From Saprospiraceae bacterium (lineage in GTDB: Bacteria > Bacteroidota > Bacteroidia > Chitinophagales > Saprospiraceae): a DNA stretch of 64,000 nucleotides. Shown piece by piece: positions 37,113 through 47,187 of the stretch; the first letter of the stretch is position 1, and every line of letters starts with the position of its first letter. A model generated the notes under the pieces. That model had not been told where the DNA came from, ran no database searches, and saw nothing but the letters and a program-made list of their open reading frames with translations. The stretch is from positions 124,001 through 188,000 of the forward strand of contig JADJJU010000006.1 in NCBI GenBank assembly GCA_016706365.1. The letters run 5' to 3'. The translations under genes were made by a program, and so were the position numbers.

Positions 37113-37805
37113 CTATTGGGTCAGATTTTGGTAGATAATCTGCATTCCTTCCGTTGCTTTTAAAGGAAAGACTCTGATTCTATTTTCGGTTTCGCTATAT
37201 AAGTTTCCAGGGTTGGGATCTACATAAAATATTTCTGCTCCTTCTGGTGCATAATCGCTCAGACCTGCAGCCGGATAAACCTGAAGTGATGTACCGATAA
37301 TCAATAAGACCTCACAGCTGGATATAAGTTTTGCTGCTTTTTCGATTAAAGGGACCATTTCTCCAAACCATACAATATGCGGTCTTAGTTGTGCACCCTT
37401 TTCGCACAAATCGCCCAGAAAAATTTCTCCATCGCAATGGTAAATCAAATCTTCATTCTTAGTACTTCTCACTTTTTTTAGTTCGCCATGCAAATGAATC
37501 ACATGTGTACTTCCTGCTCTTTCGTGCAGATCATCAACATTCTGTGTAATGATACTGACATCGTGATGATTTTCTAATTCTACAAGTAGAGTATGTGCTT
37601 TATTAGGATGCACTTGTCCAAGTTGCATTCGTGTTTTGTTGTAGAAATCAAGTACCAATTCAGGATTCCTAAGCCAGCCATCATAGGACGCTACTTCCAT
37701 CACGTCATGCCCTTCCCACAATCCACCTGCATCTCTGAATGTAGAGATACCACTTTCTGCACTGATTCCAGCTCCCGTCAGGACGGCAATTTTCTTTCTA
37801 TTCAT
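37113..37805 (-). CDS. cobB: NAD-dependent protein deacylase (sirtuin)
   Basis: Removes acyl groups from lysine using NAD+ (cytoplasm). The 230-residue protein carries GAGISAESGISTFRDAGGLW, TQNVDDLHERAG, VIHLHGEL with the catalytic His, and HIVWFGEMVP. The four-Cys zinc knuckle of many sirtuins is absent; only two Cys remain between HGEL and WFGE, as is common in Bacteroidota homologues. The Tyr-x-x-Arg pair linked to desuccinylation in E. coli CobB reads FYNKTR here, so the Arg position is Thr. It lies 65 bp downstream of nnr on the same strand. Confidence 0.9.
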   Translation of the reverse strand: MNRKKIAVLTGAGISAESGISTFRDAGGLWEGHDVMEVASYDGWLRNPELVLDFYNKTRMQLGQVHPNKAHTLLVELENHHDVSIITQNVDDLHERAGSTHVIHLHGELKKVRSTKNEDLIYHCDGEIFLGDLCEKGAQLRPHIVWFGEMVPLIEKAAKLISSCEVLLIIGTSLQVYPAAGLSDYAPEGAEIFYVDPNPGNLYSETENRIRVFPLKATEGMQIIYQNLTQ

Positions 37806-37870
37806 TAGATTCTAATAATTTTATAGTCTTGCCTACTTGTTCGATTAGATCTGAAGCTAAGATACTTACT

Positions 37871-39340
37871 TCAGAAATGCTGGGATAGGTCATCTGCAAC
37901 TTTTCCGTGAAGATATACCGCACTCAACACTGCATTTTTGAAGTCCTTATACCTTGCAAGATGGGCACTCAAAATTCCACTTAACACATCACCACTTCCT
38001 GCCTTTGCTAATCCCGGATTACCGCTTGTATTTATGTACAGGGTTCCATCATCAAATGCTATTCTGGTAAAAGCTCCTTTTAAAACAATACAAATGTGTA
38101 AGACCTCTGCCATTCGTCTCATTTTGTTCTCCCTTTCAAACCAGTTTTCTGACTTTCCAAACAAACTATCAAACTCCTTTGCATGCGGTGTAATTACTAA
38201 AGGTCCCTGCCAGGCAGAAAGTATTTCCGGCTTTCCGTCTAAAACATTGAGTGCATCTGCGTCTAAAATCAAAGGAATGCTTAATTCCAGCTTTAATAAT
38301 TGATGAATATTTTTTCTAACAAAGTCTGATTTGCCTAAGCCTGGCCCGCACAGTATAGAAGTAATTCCCTGAATTTCAGAAATGTACTTATCAATAGAAA
38401 ATACTTCACTTTCATTGTAAGGAATAGGCAGAACTTCAGGATGCCGGCTCATTAATAAATCAACATTATCTTCCGGAATCAAAGCCATGACATATCCGAC
38501 TCCACTTCTGTGGGCAGCCCGGCTACACAAAATTCCGGCCCCGGGCATTTTTACACTTCCACAGAAATGCAGAGTCTTACCATTACTACCTTTGTGATCA
38601 AATGGTTTGCTATGCTCAAGGGTTTCCCAAATTGATCGGTCAAGTACATATATATTATCATGTGCATCCGGTATAAATTTTTCGCTCAGTCCTATGTCCA
38701 GAACATGGAGTCTTCCACAACATGCACCCGTCTCAGGAAAGGTCATCGCTCTCTTGTATGTTTGAAAAGTAAAGGTATGTTGAGCGGATATGATACCACT
38801 GACCTGAGAATTCATAGTTTCCTGATCAGATTGCAGGCCACTGGGGATATCGACAGATACGGTATTTTGACTATGGGTGTTTACTATAGAAAAAATATCT
38901 TTCCATTCTTCACTCACTGCCCTGTTCAATCCTGTTCCGAATACAGCATCAATAGTATATACTGGATTTGAGTTATATAGATCATGTAATTCTTTAGCAT
39001 TCTTAATCCATCCTATTTCTGATATTTTCAAACTCAGATTACGATTCTTGTTCCTGTCAGTATTGCCAGTGCTGGTGTGAGATTCCAAGCTTTCAAAAAC
39101 ATAGATTTTCTTGAATCCGGCCTGGTATAATATCCTTGCAATTGCAAATCCATCACCACCATTATTTCCCGGGCCGGCAATAATACATGTAATTTGACCG
39201 GGGTCTCTAAATAGCTCTATATACAATGCACAAAATGCTTTTGCAGCTCTTTCCATTAATTGCAACGAAGATATGTTCTGATCAGCTATAGTAAATTGAT
39301 CCCAGGATCTTATGTCAGATGATTTCAAAAGGGGCCTCAT
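37871..39340 (-). CDS. nnr: Bifunctional NAD(P)H-hydrate epimerase / ADP-dependent dehydratase
   Basis: Repairs damaged NADHX and NADPHX. The 489-residue protein has two domains. Residues about 1-215 are the YjeF_N epimerase (IIAGPGNNGGDGFAIARIL, TIDAVFGTGLNR, SVDIPSGL). Residues about 230-489 are the ribokinase-like dehydratase (GAGILCSRAAHRSGVGYV, SILCGPGLGKSD, LVITPHAKEFDSLFG and NPGLAKAGSGDVLSGIL with the catalytic Asp). The fusion is the usual bacterial form. cobB follows; a shared NAD theme is possible. Confidence 0.94.
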   Translation of the reverse strand: MRPLLKSSDIRSWDQFTIADQNISSLQLMERAAKAFCALYIELFRDPGQITCIIAGPGNNGGDGFAIARILYQAGFKKIYVFESLESHTSTGNTDRNKNRNLSLKISEIGWIKNAKELHDLYNSNPVYTIDAVFGTGLNRAVSEEWKDIFSIVNTHSQNTVSVDIPSGLQSDQETMNSQVSGIISAQHTFTFQTYKRAMTFPETGACCGRLHVLDIGLSEKFIPDAHDNIYVLDRSIWETLEHSKPFDHKGSNGKTLHFCGSVKMPGAGILCSRAAHRSGVGYVMALIPEDNVDLLMSRHPEVLPIPYNESEVFSIDKYISEIQGITSILCGPGLGKSDFVRKNIHQLLKLELSIPLILDADALNVLDGKPEILSAWQGPLVITPHAKEFDSLFGKSENWFERENKMRRMAEVLHICIVLKGAFTRIAFDDGTLYINTSGNPGLAKAGSGDVLSGILSAHLARYKDFKNAVLSAVYLHGKVADDLSQHF

Positions 39341-39804
39341 ATAATATTTATATGTTTAGTAAAAGCTAAAGTACTCTGAATAGGTTAATTCCATTGGGTT
39401 AAAATTCAAAGTGGAAAAAATTAAATATACAATGTTATTGATAAATAGCTGAATGGGCATGATGTAGGATATATTCAAATCCGATCCATAAAAATGGATT
39501 TAGAGCGCTATTTGATATTACTTATAAATTTAATATAATCAAGATTCAATTATTCTTCTTATCAAATTCAATTTAAACATAATGTGTAATACCCTATCTG
39601 CTAAAAGATTTCGTCGAAAATTTATTGTTTTGCAAAAATTGATTATATTTTTTTACCATATCATCGGAATGTGTATCTTTGCCTCGTTATCCAGGTCTGA
39701 CAAAATACAAGGGAGCTACACCCAACGGTTACATCGTATATATGGTATAATATTTGTGATAGTGATATCACTGAACAATTTGCTAACAACAAAATAGTCC
39801 TAAC
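39341..39804 (+). promoter_or_regulatory. Promoter region of porP operon
   Basis: 464 bp without a convincing gene; a 71-codon plus-strand frame (39582-39797) covers the promoter and has no domain. TATCTTTG at 39674-39681 is a perfect match to the Bacteroidota -7 consensus TAnnTTTG, about 124 bp before the porP start; the -33 element is weak. This would leave a 5' leader of about 115 bases. The rest is AT-rich without clear structure. Confidence 0.55.
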
Positions 39805-40824
39805 TTGAGACAAGCTTTACTAAACACAGTCAAATGGTGTCTCCTTCTGCTATTGCCGGGGACTTACCTTATAGGTCAAGACATCCACTACTCTCAGTTC
39901 AACCACACCCCGTTGAACATTAACCCTGGTTTAACCGGGATCTTCAATGGAGATCTCAGATTTGCAGGTAATTTTCGAGACCAATGGAGGAGCGTTTCTG
40001 TACCCTACACCACTTTTACAGTTGCATTTGATACCAAACTTTATCCTAAAAGAAGTGACAACTACTTTTGGGGTCTCGGTATTAATTTCAATTATGATCT
40101 AGCTGGTACAGTTAAATTAAATCTGCTACACCTTACGGTTAGTGGATCCTATTCCCGTATTATTAATAAGAATAATATTGTTACTGCAGGTGTTGCCATA
40201 GGTGGGGCACAGAGATCATTCAAATCTGATTTTGCTACAACTGAAGCTCAATGGACAGGTTTAGAATGGGATCAAACATTACCTATTGGAGAGAATTTCA
40301 ATAATGAATCATTTATATTTGGCGATGTCTCTGCAGGTTTAAATTATAGATTACAGGCAAGTGAAAGAACCAAAATCGATATTGGTGCAGGCGCTTTTCA
40401 CCTAAATACTCCTTTACAAACATTTGATGGAGCGACAGACGCTGATTTACCTATCAGATTGTCCATTTACGGATTAGGAGGTTTAAAACTGACCAATGGA
40501 CTTGATCTATTATTGGACGCCCAGTATACTTTTCAGGGACCACATGATGAATTCGTCGCCGGTGCCGGTGCAAAAATATATTTGAATCAAAATCGTGGTA
40601 GAGAATTGGCTCTAGTTGTGGGTGCTAATTGGAGAACCACTGATGCAATAATTCCTAAGTTGGAAGTACATTATAAAACATGGCACTTAGGCCTTAGTTA
40701 TGATATAAACTATTCACCATTTGATGTGGCTACCAACAGGAGAGGAGGGCCGGAATTATCAATTTCATACCGTATCCTTAAAGTAAAACCACTTAGTACG
40801 TACAAAACTTGTCCAATTTATTAA
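39805..40824 (+). CDS. PorP/SprF family type IX secretion membrane protein
   Basis: An outer-membrane protein of 339 residues. The signal peptide ends at YLIGQ, followed by the family opening DIHYSQFNHTPLNINPGLTGIF and FRDQWRSV. Beta-strand repeats run to the end. PorP/SprF proteins help secrete or anchor large surface adhesins via T9SS, which agrees with the OmpA-family gene and two giant cargo-like genes just downstream. The start is a TTG at 39805; no ATG or GTG lies between it and the upstream in-frame stop at 39784. Confidence 0.9.
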   Translation: MRQALLNTVKWCLLLLLPGTYLIGQDIHYSQFNHTPLNINPGLTGIFNGDLRFAGNFRDQWRSVSVPYTTFTVAFDTKLYPKRSDNYFWGLGINFNYDLAGTVKLNLLHLTVSGSYSRIINKNNIVTAGVAIGGAQRSFKSDFATTEAQWTGLEWDQTLPIGENFNNESFIFGDVSAGLNYRLQASERTKIDIGAGAFHLNTPLQTFDGATDADLPIRLSIYGLGGLKLTNGLDLLLDAQYTFQGPHDEFVAGAGAKIYLNQNRGRELALVVGANWRTTDAIIPKLEVHYKTWHLGLSYDINYSPFDVATNRRGGPELSISYRILKVKPLSTYKTCPIY

Positions 40825-40856
40825 ATCATATCCCCATGGGCAAAACACGAACGAAC

Positions 40857-43301
40857 ATGAAACGAAACATACTATATTGCTTTATATTGCTGTTTTTGGG
40901 ATTTGGTGCTCAGGCACAAACTCAGAAAGCCTGGTTAGAAGCCGCCGATAAGGCATATGAATTCAAGGATTATTACTCCGCTTTGGTATACTATCAAAAT
41001 GCGCTTGAATTTACTCCTGACAGGACAGACCTTATCCATAAAGCCGCTGAATCCGCCAGACAGTTTAATGCATATAAGGTAGCAGCTAAATACTATAAGC
41101 AAGTACTGGATAAAGAAAAAAATGGTGGATATCCTACAGTCTCCTTCTGGCTCGCGGAAATGAACTTCCTTATAGGTAACTATACGGAAGCTAAAACTTT
41201 TTATGAGTTATATCTATCAGAGAATGAAAGTGACGATGCAGTATTGACGGAGAAGGCCAAATTGGCTTTGAAGTCTATAGAATTTGCAGTCCCTGAATCT
41301 AAGATAGATTTTGAAGATGTTAACCTGACGCATTTAGGTGGTCAAATTAATACCCCTTATTCAGATTTCAGCCCATATTTAAAGGGAGATTCATTGTATT
41401 ATTCTTCTCTTAGATTTCCAAACAAAGCTGATTCATACAAGCCGCAAAGGCCGATAACAAAAGTGTTGATTTCAAAAGCAGAAGGAGAAGGTTTGCCTAT
41501 TGAAAATGGTTTCAATATGGATCAGCTTCATACAGCTCACTCCGCTTTTAATACAGCAGGAAATAAAATTTACTATACGATCTGCGAATATCTGAATGGT
41601 AAAGATATTCGTTGCGATCTGTATGTAAGAGATGTAAATCCAGATGGCACATTTGGTAATTCAATGAAATTACCTGAGCCCGTTAATAACGCAGCGTTCA
41701 CAACAACTCAACCGAATATCGGGAAAGACAAAGAATCCGGCAACGAGGTTCTTTATTTCGTTAGTAATAATACTGAAGGTAAAGGTGGTTATGATATATG
41801 GTATAGCGCTATTAATTCGGATGGAACCTATGGAACTCCAGTTAATTTCTCTGCTGTTAACACTATGATGGATGAAATTACCCCGTTCTATCATTCCAAT
41901 ACCGGGGTGTTCTATTTTTCAACTAACGGCCGTATTGGATTAGGTGGATATGATATTTACAGCACTGAATTGAGAAATGGTTCATGGTTGAATCCTGAAA
42001 ATCTTAGCATACCTGTCAATAGTAGTTATAATGATCTATATTATATGATCATTGAAGATAATAAGAAGTCTTATTTCGCTTCTAACAGACAGGGTGGTAT
42101 TTATATGGATGAGTCAAGTGAGGCTTGTTGTAATGACATATACCGCGCAGACTATGTGGATATAGATCTTAATCTGTTAGCTACTACTTTTGACAAACTA
42201 ACCAGAGAAAAACTGGATGGCGCAACAGTAACATTAGTTGATCTTTCTGACCCTGATAATCCACGTGGAATTACTAACCTTGAAGGAAATGAGTTCAATT
42301 TTGAATTGGACAGAGCTAAGGATTACGTAGTAACAGCTGTTAAAGATGGTTTCTTCCCAGATTCTGTAAGTTTTAGCACAAAGAGGATCAGAAAGAGTGA
42401 GACTATTAAAAAGGAGCTTTTCCTGAGAACTACCAAATTGGATCTTGAAGTCAACACATTTGATAAGAGAAACAATCAGGCTTTAAACGGCGCTACGGTT
42501 AAAATTATCGATAAGTCTAATCCATCGGATGAATTGATTGTGCAAATGGATGATGAAACAAATCAGATCGTCCTTCCAATAGACAGAGGTAAAGAATATC
42601 TGGTGATTGCTTCTAAAAGAGGCTATTCTCCGGACACTGCAACAGTCATAACTTCAGGTATTGAAGATCAGAACAGAATCGTAAAGAATATGTATCTCGG
42701 TCTGGGTAATTTGGAAGATTTGCTTCCACTGGCATTGTTCTTTGATAACGATGAGCCTGAAAAGAGAACTTACAAAACAAGAACTTCACTTCGCTACGAA
42801 GAGACTTTCCCTCCATATTACGCAAGAAAAGACGAATTCATAAATGTATGGAGCAATCCTTTAACCGGTGTTGAAAAAACACAAGCGGCTGATGAGGTTA
42901 GGAGATTCTTTGACAAAGAAGTTAAGCAAGGAAATGAGCATTTAAGAACATTCATTGCGCTACTTGAAAAAGCCTTGATTGATGAAAACCAGAAGGTAGA
43001 AATTGTACTTCAGGGTTTTGCATCACCTAGAGCTTCAGTTGCATACAACGATGCTTTGAGTAAGAGAAGAACCAGCTCTGTGCTGAATCAGATTACAAAA
43101 TATTCTGATGGTAAGTTAAATACATTCATTACTAATAAAAAATTGGTTATCACAGAAAGAGGATATGGTTCAAGAAGAGCGCCTAAGTATGTAAGTGGCA
43201 ATTTGAAAGATACCAGAAACTCAATTTACAGTATTCCTGCGTCCAGAGAACGTCGGGTTGAAATTATTCAGGTGACGCGTAACAAGAGTAACCGTCGTTA
43301 A
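40857..43301 (+). CDS. OmpA-family protein with TPR, PD40-like and carboxypeptidase-regulatory domains
   Basis: An envelope protein of 814 residues. Start at ATG 40857, which opens the signal peptide (MKRNILYCFILLFLGFGAQA); an upstream ATG at 40809 overlaps porP. Order: TPR-like helices (about 20-130), WD40/PD40-like propeller strands (about 170-425, e.g. YFSTNGRIGLGGYDIY and SYFASNRQGG), two carboxypeptidase-regulatory-like beta domains (about 440-625), and a C-terminal OmpA-like domain (QGFASPRASVAYNDALSKRR, RRVEIIQV). The usual Asp of OmpA peptidoglycan binding is Ser. Such proteins accompany PorP/SprF in gliding and T9SS loci. Confidence 0.9.
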   Translation: MKRNILYCFILLFLGFGAQAQTQKAWLEAADKAYEFKDYYSALVYYQNALEFTPDRTDLIHKAAESARQFNAYKVAAKYYKQVLDKEKNGGYPTVSFWLAEMNFLIGNYTEAKTFYELYLSENESDDAVLTEKAKLALKSIEFAVPESKIDFEDVNLTHLGGQINTPYSDFSPYLKGDSLYYSSLRFPNKADSYKPQRPITKVLISKAEGEGLPIENGFNMDQLHTAHSAFNTAGNKIYYTICEYLNGKDIRCDLYVRDVNPDGTFGNSMKLPEPVNNAAFTTTQPNIGKDKESGNEVLYFVSNNTEGKGGYDIWYSAINSDGTYGTPVNFSAVNTMMDEITPFYHSNTGVFYFSTNGRIGLGGYDIYSTELRNGSWLNPENLSIPVNSSYNDLYYMIIEDNKKSYFASNRQGGIYMDESSEACCNDIYRADYVDIDLNLLATTFDKLTREKLDGATVTLVDLSDPDNPRGITNLEGNEFNFELDRAKDYVVTAVKDGFFPDSVSFSTKRIRKSETIKKELFLRTTKLDLEVNTFDKRNNQALNGATVKIIDKSNPSDELIVQMDDETNQIVLPIDRGKEYLVIASKRGYSPDTATVITSGIEDQNRIVKNMYLGLGNLEDLLPLALFFDNDEPEKRTYKTRTSLRYEETFPPYYARKDEFINVWSNPLTGVEKTQAADEVRRFFDKEVKQGNEHLRTFIALLEKALIDENQKVEIVLQGFASPRASVAYNDALSKRRTSSVLNQITKYSDGKLNTFITNKKLVITERGYGSRRAPKYVSGNLKDTRNSIYSIPASRERRVEIIQVTRNKSNRR

Positions 43302-43312
43302 TTTTCTCATCA

Positions 43313-46300
43313 ATGTGCACGGAATTAAAAGAAAGTAAAATGTATAAGAATCAATATATACCAAGAGGAATCTTCCAAAGACCTGAGACAAAAAAGCTCA
43401 ATATGGCAACTTCATTCTCAAAGAAGCTGATTACAGCCATGGTTTTGGTCCTGATGTTAGTTGGGGTCCAAAAAGCAAGTGCTACTCATATCGTGGGTGG
43501 TGAAATAACATATCGTAGTTTGGGTATGATGGGTATGAACCTGGAAAAATTTGAGGTTACTCTTACTGTTTACAGGGATTGTAACACAATAAATCCTAAT
43601 GCAGTATTCGATGATCCGGGAAGGATCGCCGTATTTCATACCAGACCGGACGGTACTGTTTTTTATGAATATAGTACCTTGCCTTTTCGCATGGGAGATG
43701 ATACACTATCAACAAATATTAACCCTGCCTGTGATCCTGTAGCTGCAAATGTTTGTGTACACAGAACACTATATCGTGATACTATAACATTGGATAGAGT
43801 TGAGGGTACATATACACTTGCTTACCAAAGATGTTGTCGCAATGTAACAGTATCTAATATTGTTGATCCACTTGAGACAGGTATGACTTTAGCAGTTGAG
43901 ATTACGGCAGAGGCGAGAGCCGCAGCAAATTCAGGACCTGTATTTAAGACCTGGCCGGATGTATTTATATGTGTAGGAGAGCCTTTAGATTATGATCACG
44001 GAGCTAATGATGTAGAAGCCGATTCTGTTGTTTACAGGCTATGTACTCCATACCATGGTGCCACCAGAGCAGTTCCTATACCTGTACTTCCTGGCCCTCC
44101 TCCATATGAAGAAGTTGTTTGGGCCCCCAACTTTTCAACAGCTAACATGCTTGGTGGAGCAAATCCACTTACAATCGATCCGGTTACCGGTATTTTCTCA
44201 GGTATTCCTGAAATTCCGGGCCAATTTCTGGTTGCAGTTTGTATGGATGAATATAGAGACGGAGTGTTTTTCTCTACTACACGTCGTGACTTTGAATATA
44301 ATGTGATTGCATGCGGTGAAATGCCTACGGCAGATTTTATCGCTCCTGAACTTCAGTGTGGTGAATTGACAGTAAGATTTGAAAATACAAGTACTGGTCA
44401 TGAAAGCTCTCAATGGTTTTTTGACTGGCCGGCTACTACTCCAACATCTAACTCAAATGATCAATTTGTTACGCACACTTACACAGAAGATGGATCTTAT
44501 GTTGTTGCTTTGATCGTGGATAATGGTACAGGCTGTACAGATACAATCTTCAAAACAATAACTTTAAGAGATTCTGATATAGACATAGATTTCACTTTCG
44601 AACAATTTCTATGTGGAGACAGCATAACTACTTTCTTTTCAGATATTACGACTAGTACTGTTTCACCTCTTGTTTCAAATGTTTGGGAAATTATAATAGG
44701 AAATGATACTACTATAATTACTGATGTTTTAAATCCAACATTAAATATCCCAAATGGTGCATCAGTAAAAGTTACGCTTACTGTAACTACTGAGAATGGG
44801 TGTACAGAATCTATAACGAAAGAATTCATTTCAGAATCTGAAATAGGTTTAGTTCCGGATTTCGATACGGAAATTATTAAATGCGGCGATACTTATACAA
44901 TTAACGTTACGGATCTCACAGAGGATGTTCAAGGTACTATATTATCATGGGAGTATGTCCTTACAACAAATCAAGGACCACAGCCTCCAGTTTTAGACCA
45001 AAACCCAACATTTGTTGTTGAAGGATTTCAAACAGTAACACTAACACTTACAGTTACATCTACCACGGGTTGTGATTTGAGTATAACTAAAAGATTCCTC
45101 TTACACCTGATATCGATCTTAATCCTGATTTTGATTTTGAAGTGGCTGAATGTGATTCAGTACTTGTAATTGATTTCACTGATGGATCAATTAATGGTCC
45201 CACTCCTGTCCCTGTCATTACTAACTGGAGCTGGGTTGTAGTTTCAAACGGTGTAACTCTTCCTCCATTCAATTCTCAAAATATTACAGTAACATTTGAG
45301 GAAAGTGTGAGCTTGGTGGTGTCTTTAACAGTTACTTATGACAACGGTTGTGTGACTACTACAACAAAAGAGTATGAATTCAATCTCCTGGGTGATCATA
45401 ATTTACCTTCTGAGTATGAAGTTTGTCCTGGTAAGAGTGTTCAATTAAATGTAAATCCAATTCCAACTGGTTTACAATATAATTGGTCACCAGCGGGTAC
45501 ATTATCCGGTGCAAATGAGGTAAGCCCATGGGCTTCACCTGAAGTTACTACCACATATTCTGTTACAATTACAGATCCGGAAACAGATTGTAGCATTATC
45601 AGAGAGGTTACTGTGACTGTTAAAGATGAAGAAAGAGCAGACTTTACATTTGAAACTCAATGTGGAATGACTGAAGTTACTTTCACCAAAACAGCAGGAG
45701 GCCCTGTTGTCAGATGGGAGTTTGGAGATGGTGGTAATTCTGTAGAAGATCCTACGACAACGCATACCTATGCTGACACGTCCAGAACTTATACCGTAAC
45801 ATTGTATACTGGTGGAACATGTCCTGATACAATTTCTAAAGATGTAAAGGTTGTCTATATTAATATGGACTTCGTAATTGATTCAATTCCTTCTTGCGAT
45901 GGTGATACGGTATTTTTAAATCCGAATTATGATTCAAGTTTAGGGTACAGTTTCATTTGGGAACCAGCTGACAAGATAATTGGTCCAAACAATGTTCCAA
46001 ATCCACAAGCATTTGTAACTGAAACTACAACATTCACAGTTACTATATTTGATCTTTCGGTAGATCCATGTGGACTTGAGAAAGAAGTTGTGGTATTTGT
46101 TCCTGATCCAATTACTTTGAATACTGATTCTTTCTTACAGTTGTGCAAGGATACAACAGTTCAACTTATAGCTTTTAGTCCTACAGCTGCAACATATACC
46201 TGGGTAGATCAAAATGGTAATATTCTGGGAACTGGGGATACCTTAAACATAAATCTGACTACTGACATTGTTATCACTGTGAGAGTAGTTGATATTTTTG

Positions 46301-47117
46301 GATGTGAAATTGAAAAATCAGTTGCTGTTGAGTTCTTCAGAGTAGTCTTCAATTCAGAGAATCCACTTTGTATTGGTGATACAACCACTATTTTTATTAG
46401 CGTCCCGGATTCGGTTAATGTAACTTATACTTATGGGGACCTGCCGGAGAAATCATATCAGGAGGCACAACTAGCAGCATAGTAGTAAGCCCATCTGTAA
46501 CGACAGTGTATACTGTTCAAGTAACATATGCTGATGGTTGCGTTCTAAATGGTACATACACCCAGGTGGTTTCAGGATTTATGGCAAACATGAGTGTTTC
46601 AATGGATCCGGATACAATTATCTCAGGAAGTACTTCGACATTAACTGTGACACCATGCCCATCAATCTATACATATAGTTGGGAGCCGTCTAATCTGGTT
46701 GAAGATCCGGACAGTTGCGTAACTGAAACAGTTGAACTAGAAGGAACTGAAACATTCACAGTCACGGTAACTAATGAGGATGGTTGTGAGCTAGTTCTAT
46801 CCACCACAGTTACAGTTACTGATCCTCGTTGTGAGGAGCCGTTTATATTCTTACCGAATCTATTCACTCCAAATGGTGACAACATCAATGATGTCTTGTT
46901 TGTAAAAGCTTTTGAGCCTTTTATTACTTCTGTAGAATTGATTATCTATAACAGATATGGTACTGAAGTATTTAAATCCAACAGCTTACTCTCTGGCTGG
47001 GATGGTACTTTCCAGGGTGAGGCTTTACAAACAGATGCATTCGGTTTTTATCTGAAAGTAATATGTATTGATGGACAGACATTTACCAAAAAAGGTAATG
47101 TTACCTTGATTAGATAA
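43313..47117 (+). pseudogene. Giant PKD-repeat protein with gliding-motility C-terminal (T9SS type B) domain; two frameshifts
   Basis: Three consecutive frames make one protein of about 1268 residues. A signal peptide (best start Met31, 43403) precedes a Cys-rich N-terminal domain (THIVGGEITYRSLG, YQRCCRN, FICVGEP). PKD/Ig-like repeats follow, for example VRWEFGDGGNSVEDP and YNWSPAGTLSG. The end is the CHU_C/gliding-motility type B sorting domain (FLPNLFTPNGDNINDV, VELIIYNRYGTEVF, GWDGTFQG). At about 45090-45100 and again near 46432 one base is missing; homology continues directly in the next frame (ITPDIDLNPDFDFEVAECD-like text after the first, WGPAGEIISGGTTSS after the second). Part of the porP-ompA operon, 11 bp after the OmpA gene. 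Surface adhesin or motility role inferred. Confidence 0.85.
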
Positions 47118-47136
47118 GACAAAAATTTAATTTCCT

Positions 47137-47176
47137 AAAAGCCCTTTAGTTGTTGACAACTAAAGGGCTTTTTTAT
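47137..47176 (+). terminator. Rho-independent terminator after the PKD-repeat gene
   Basis: GCCCTTTAGTTG (47141-47152) pairs perfectly with CAACTAAAGGGC (47157-47168) around a 4-base loop, followed by TTTTTT. It closes the porP-ompA-PKD operon and separates it from the next paralogue. Confidence 0.9.
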
Positions 47177-47187
47177 TAAATTTGTTG

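Noticed and set aside
39582..39797. 71-codon frame upstream of porP
   Set aside because: It covers a perfect TATCTTTG promoter element and has no domain; a leader region is more likely.
43313..47117. Programmed ribosomal frameshifting in the PKD gene
   Set aside because: No slippery heptamer or downstream pseudoknot was seen at either shift, and the gene family is normally one frame.
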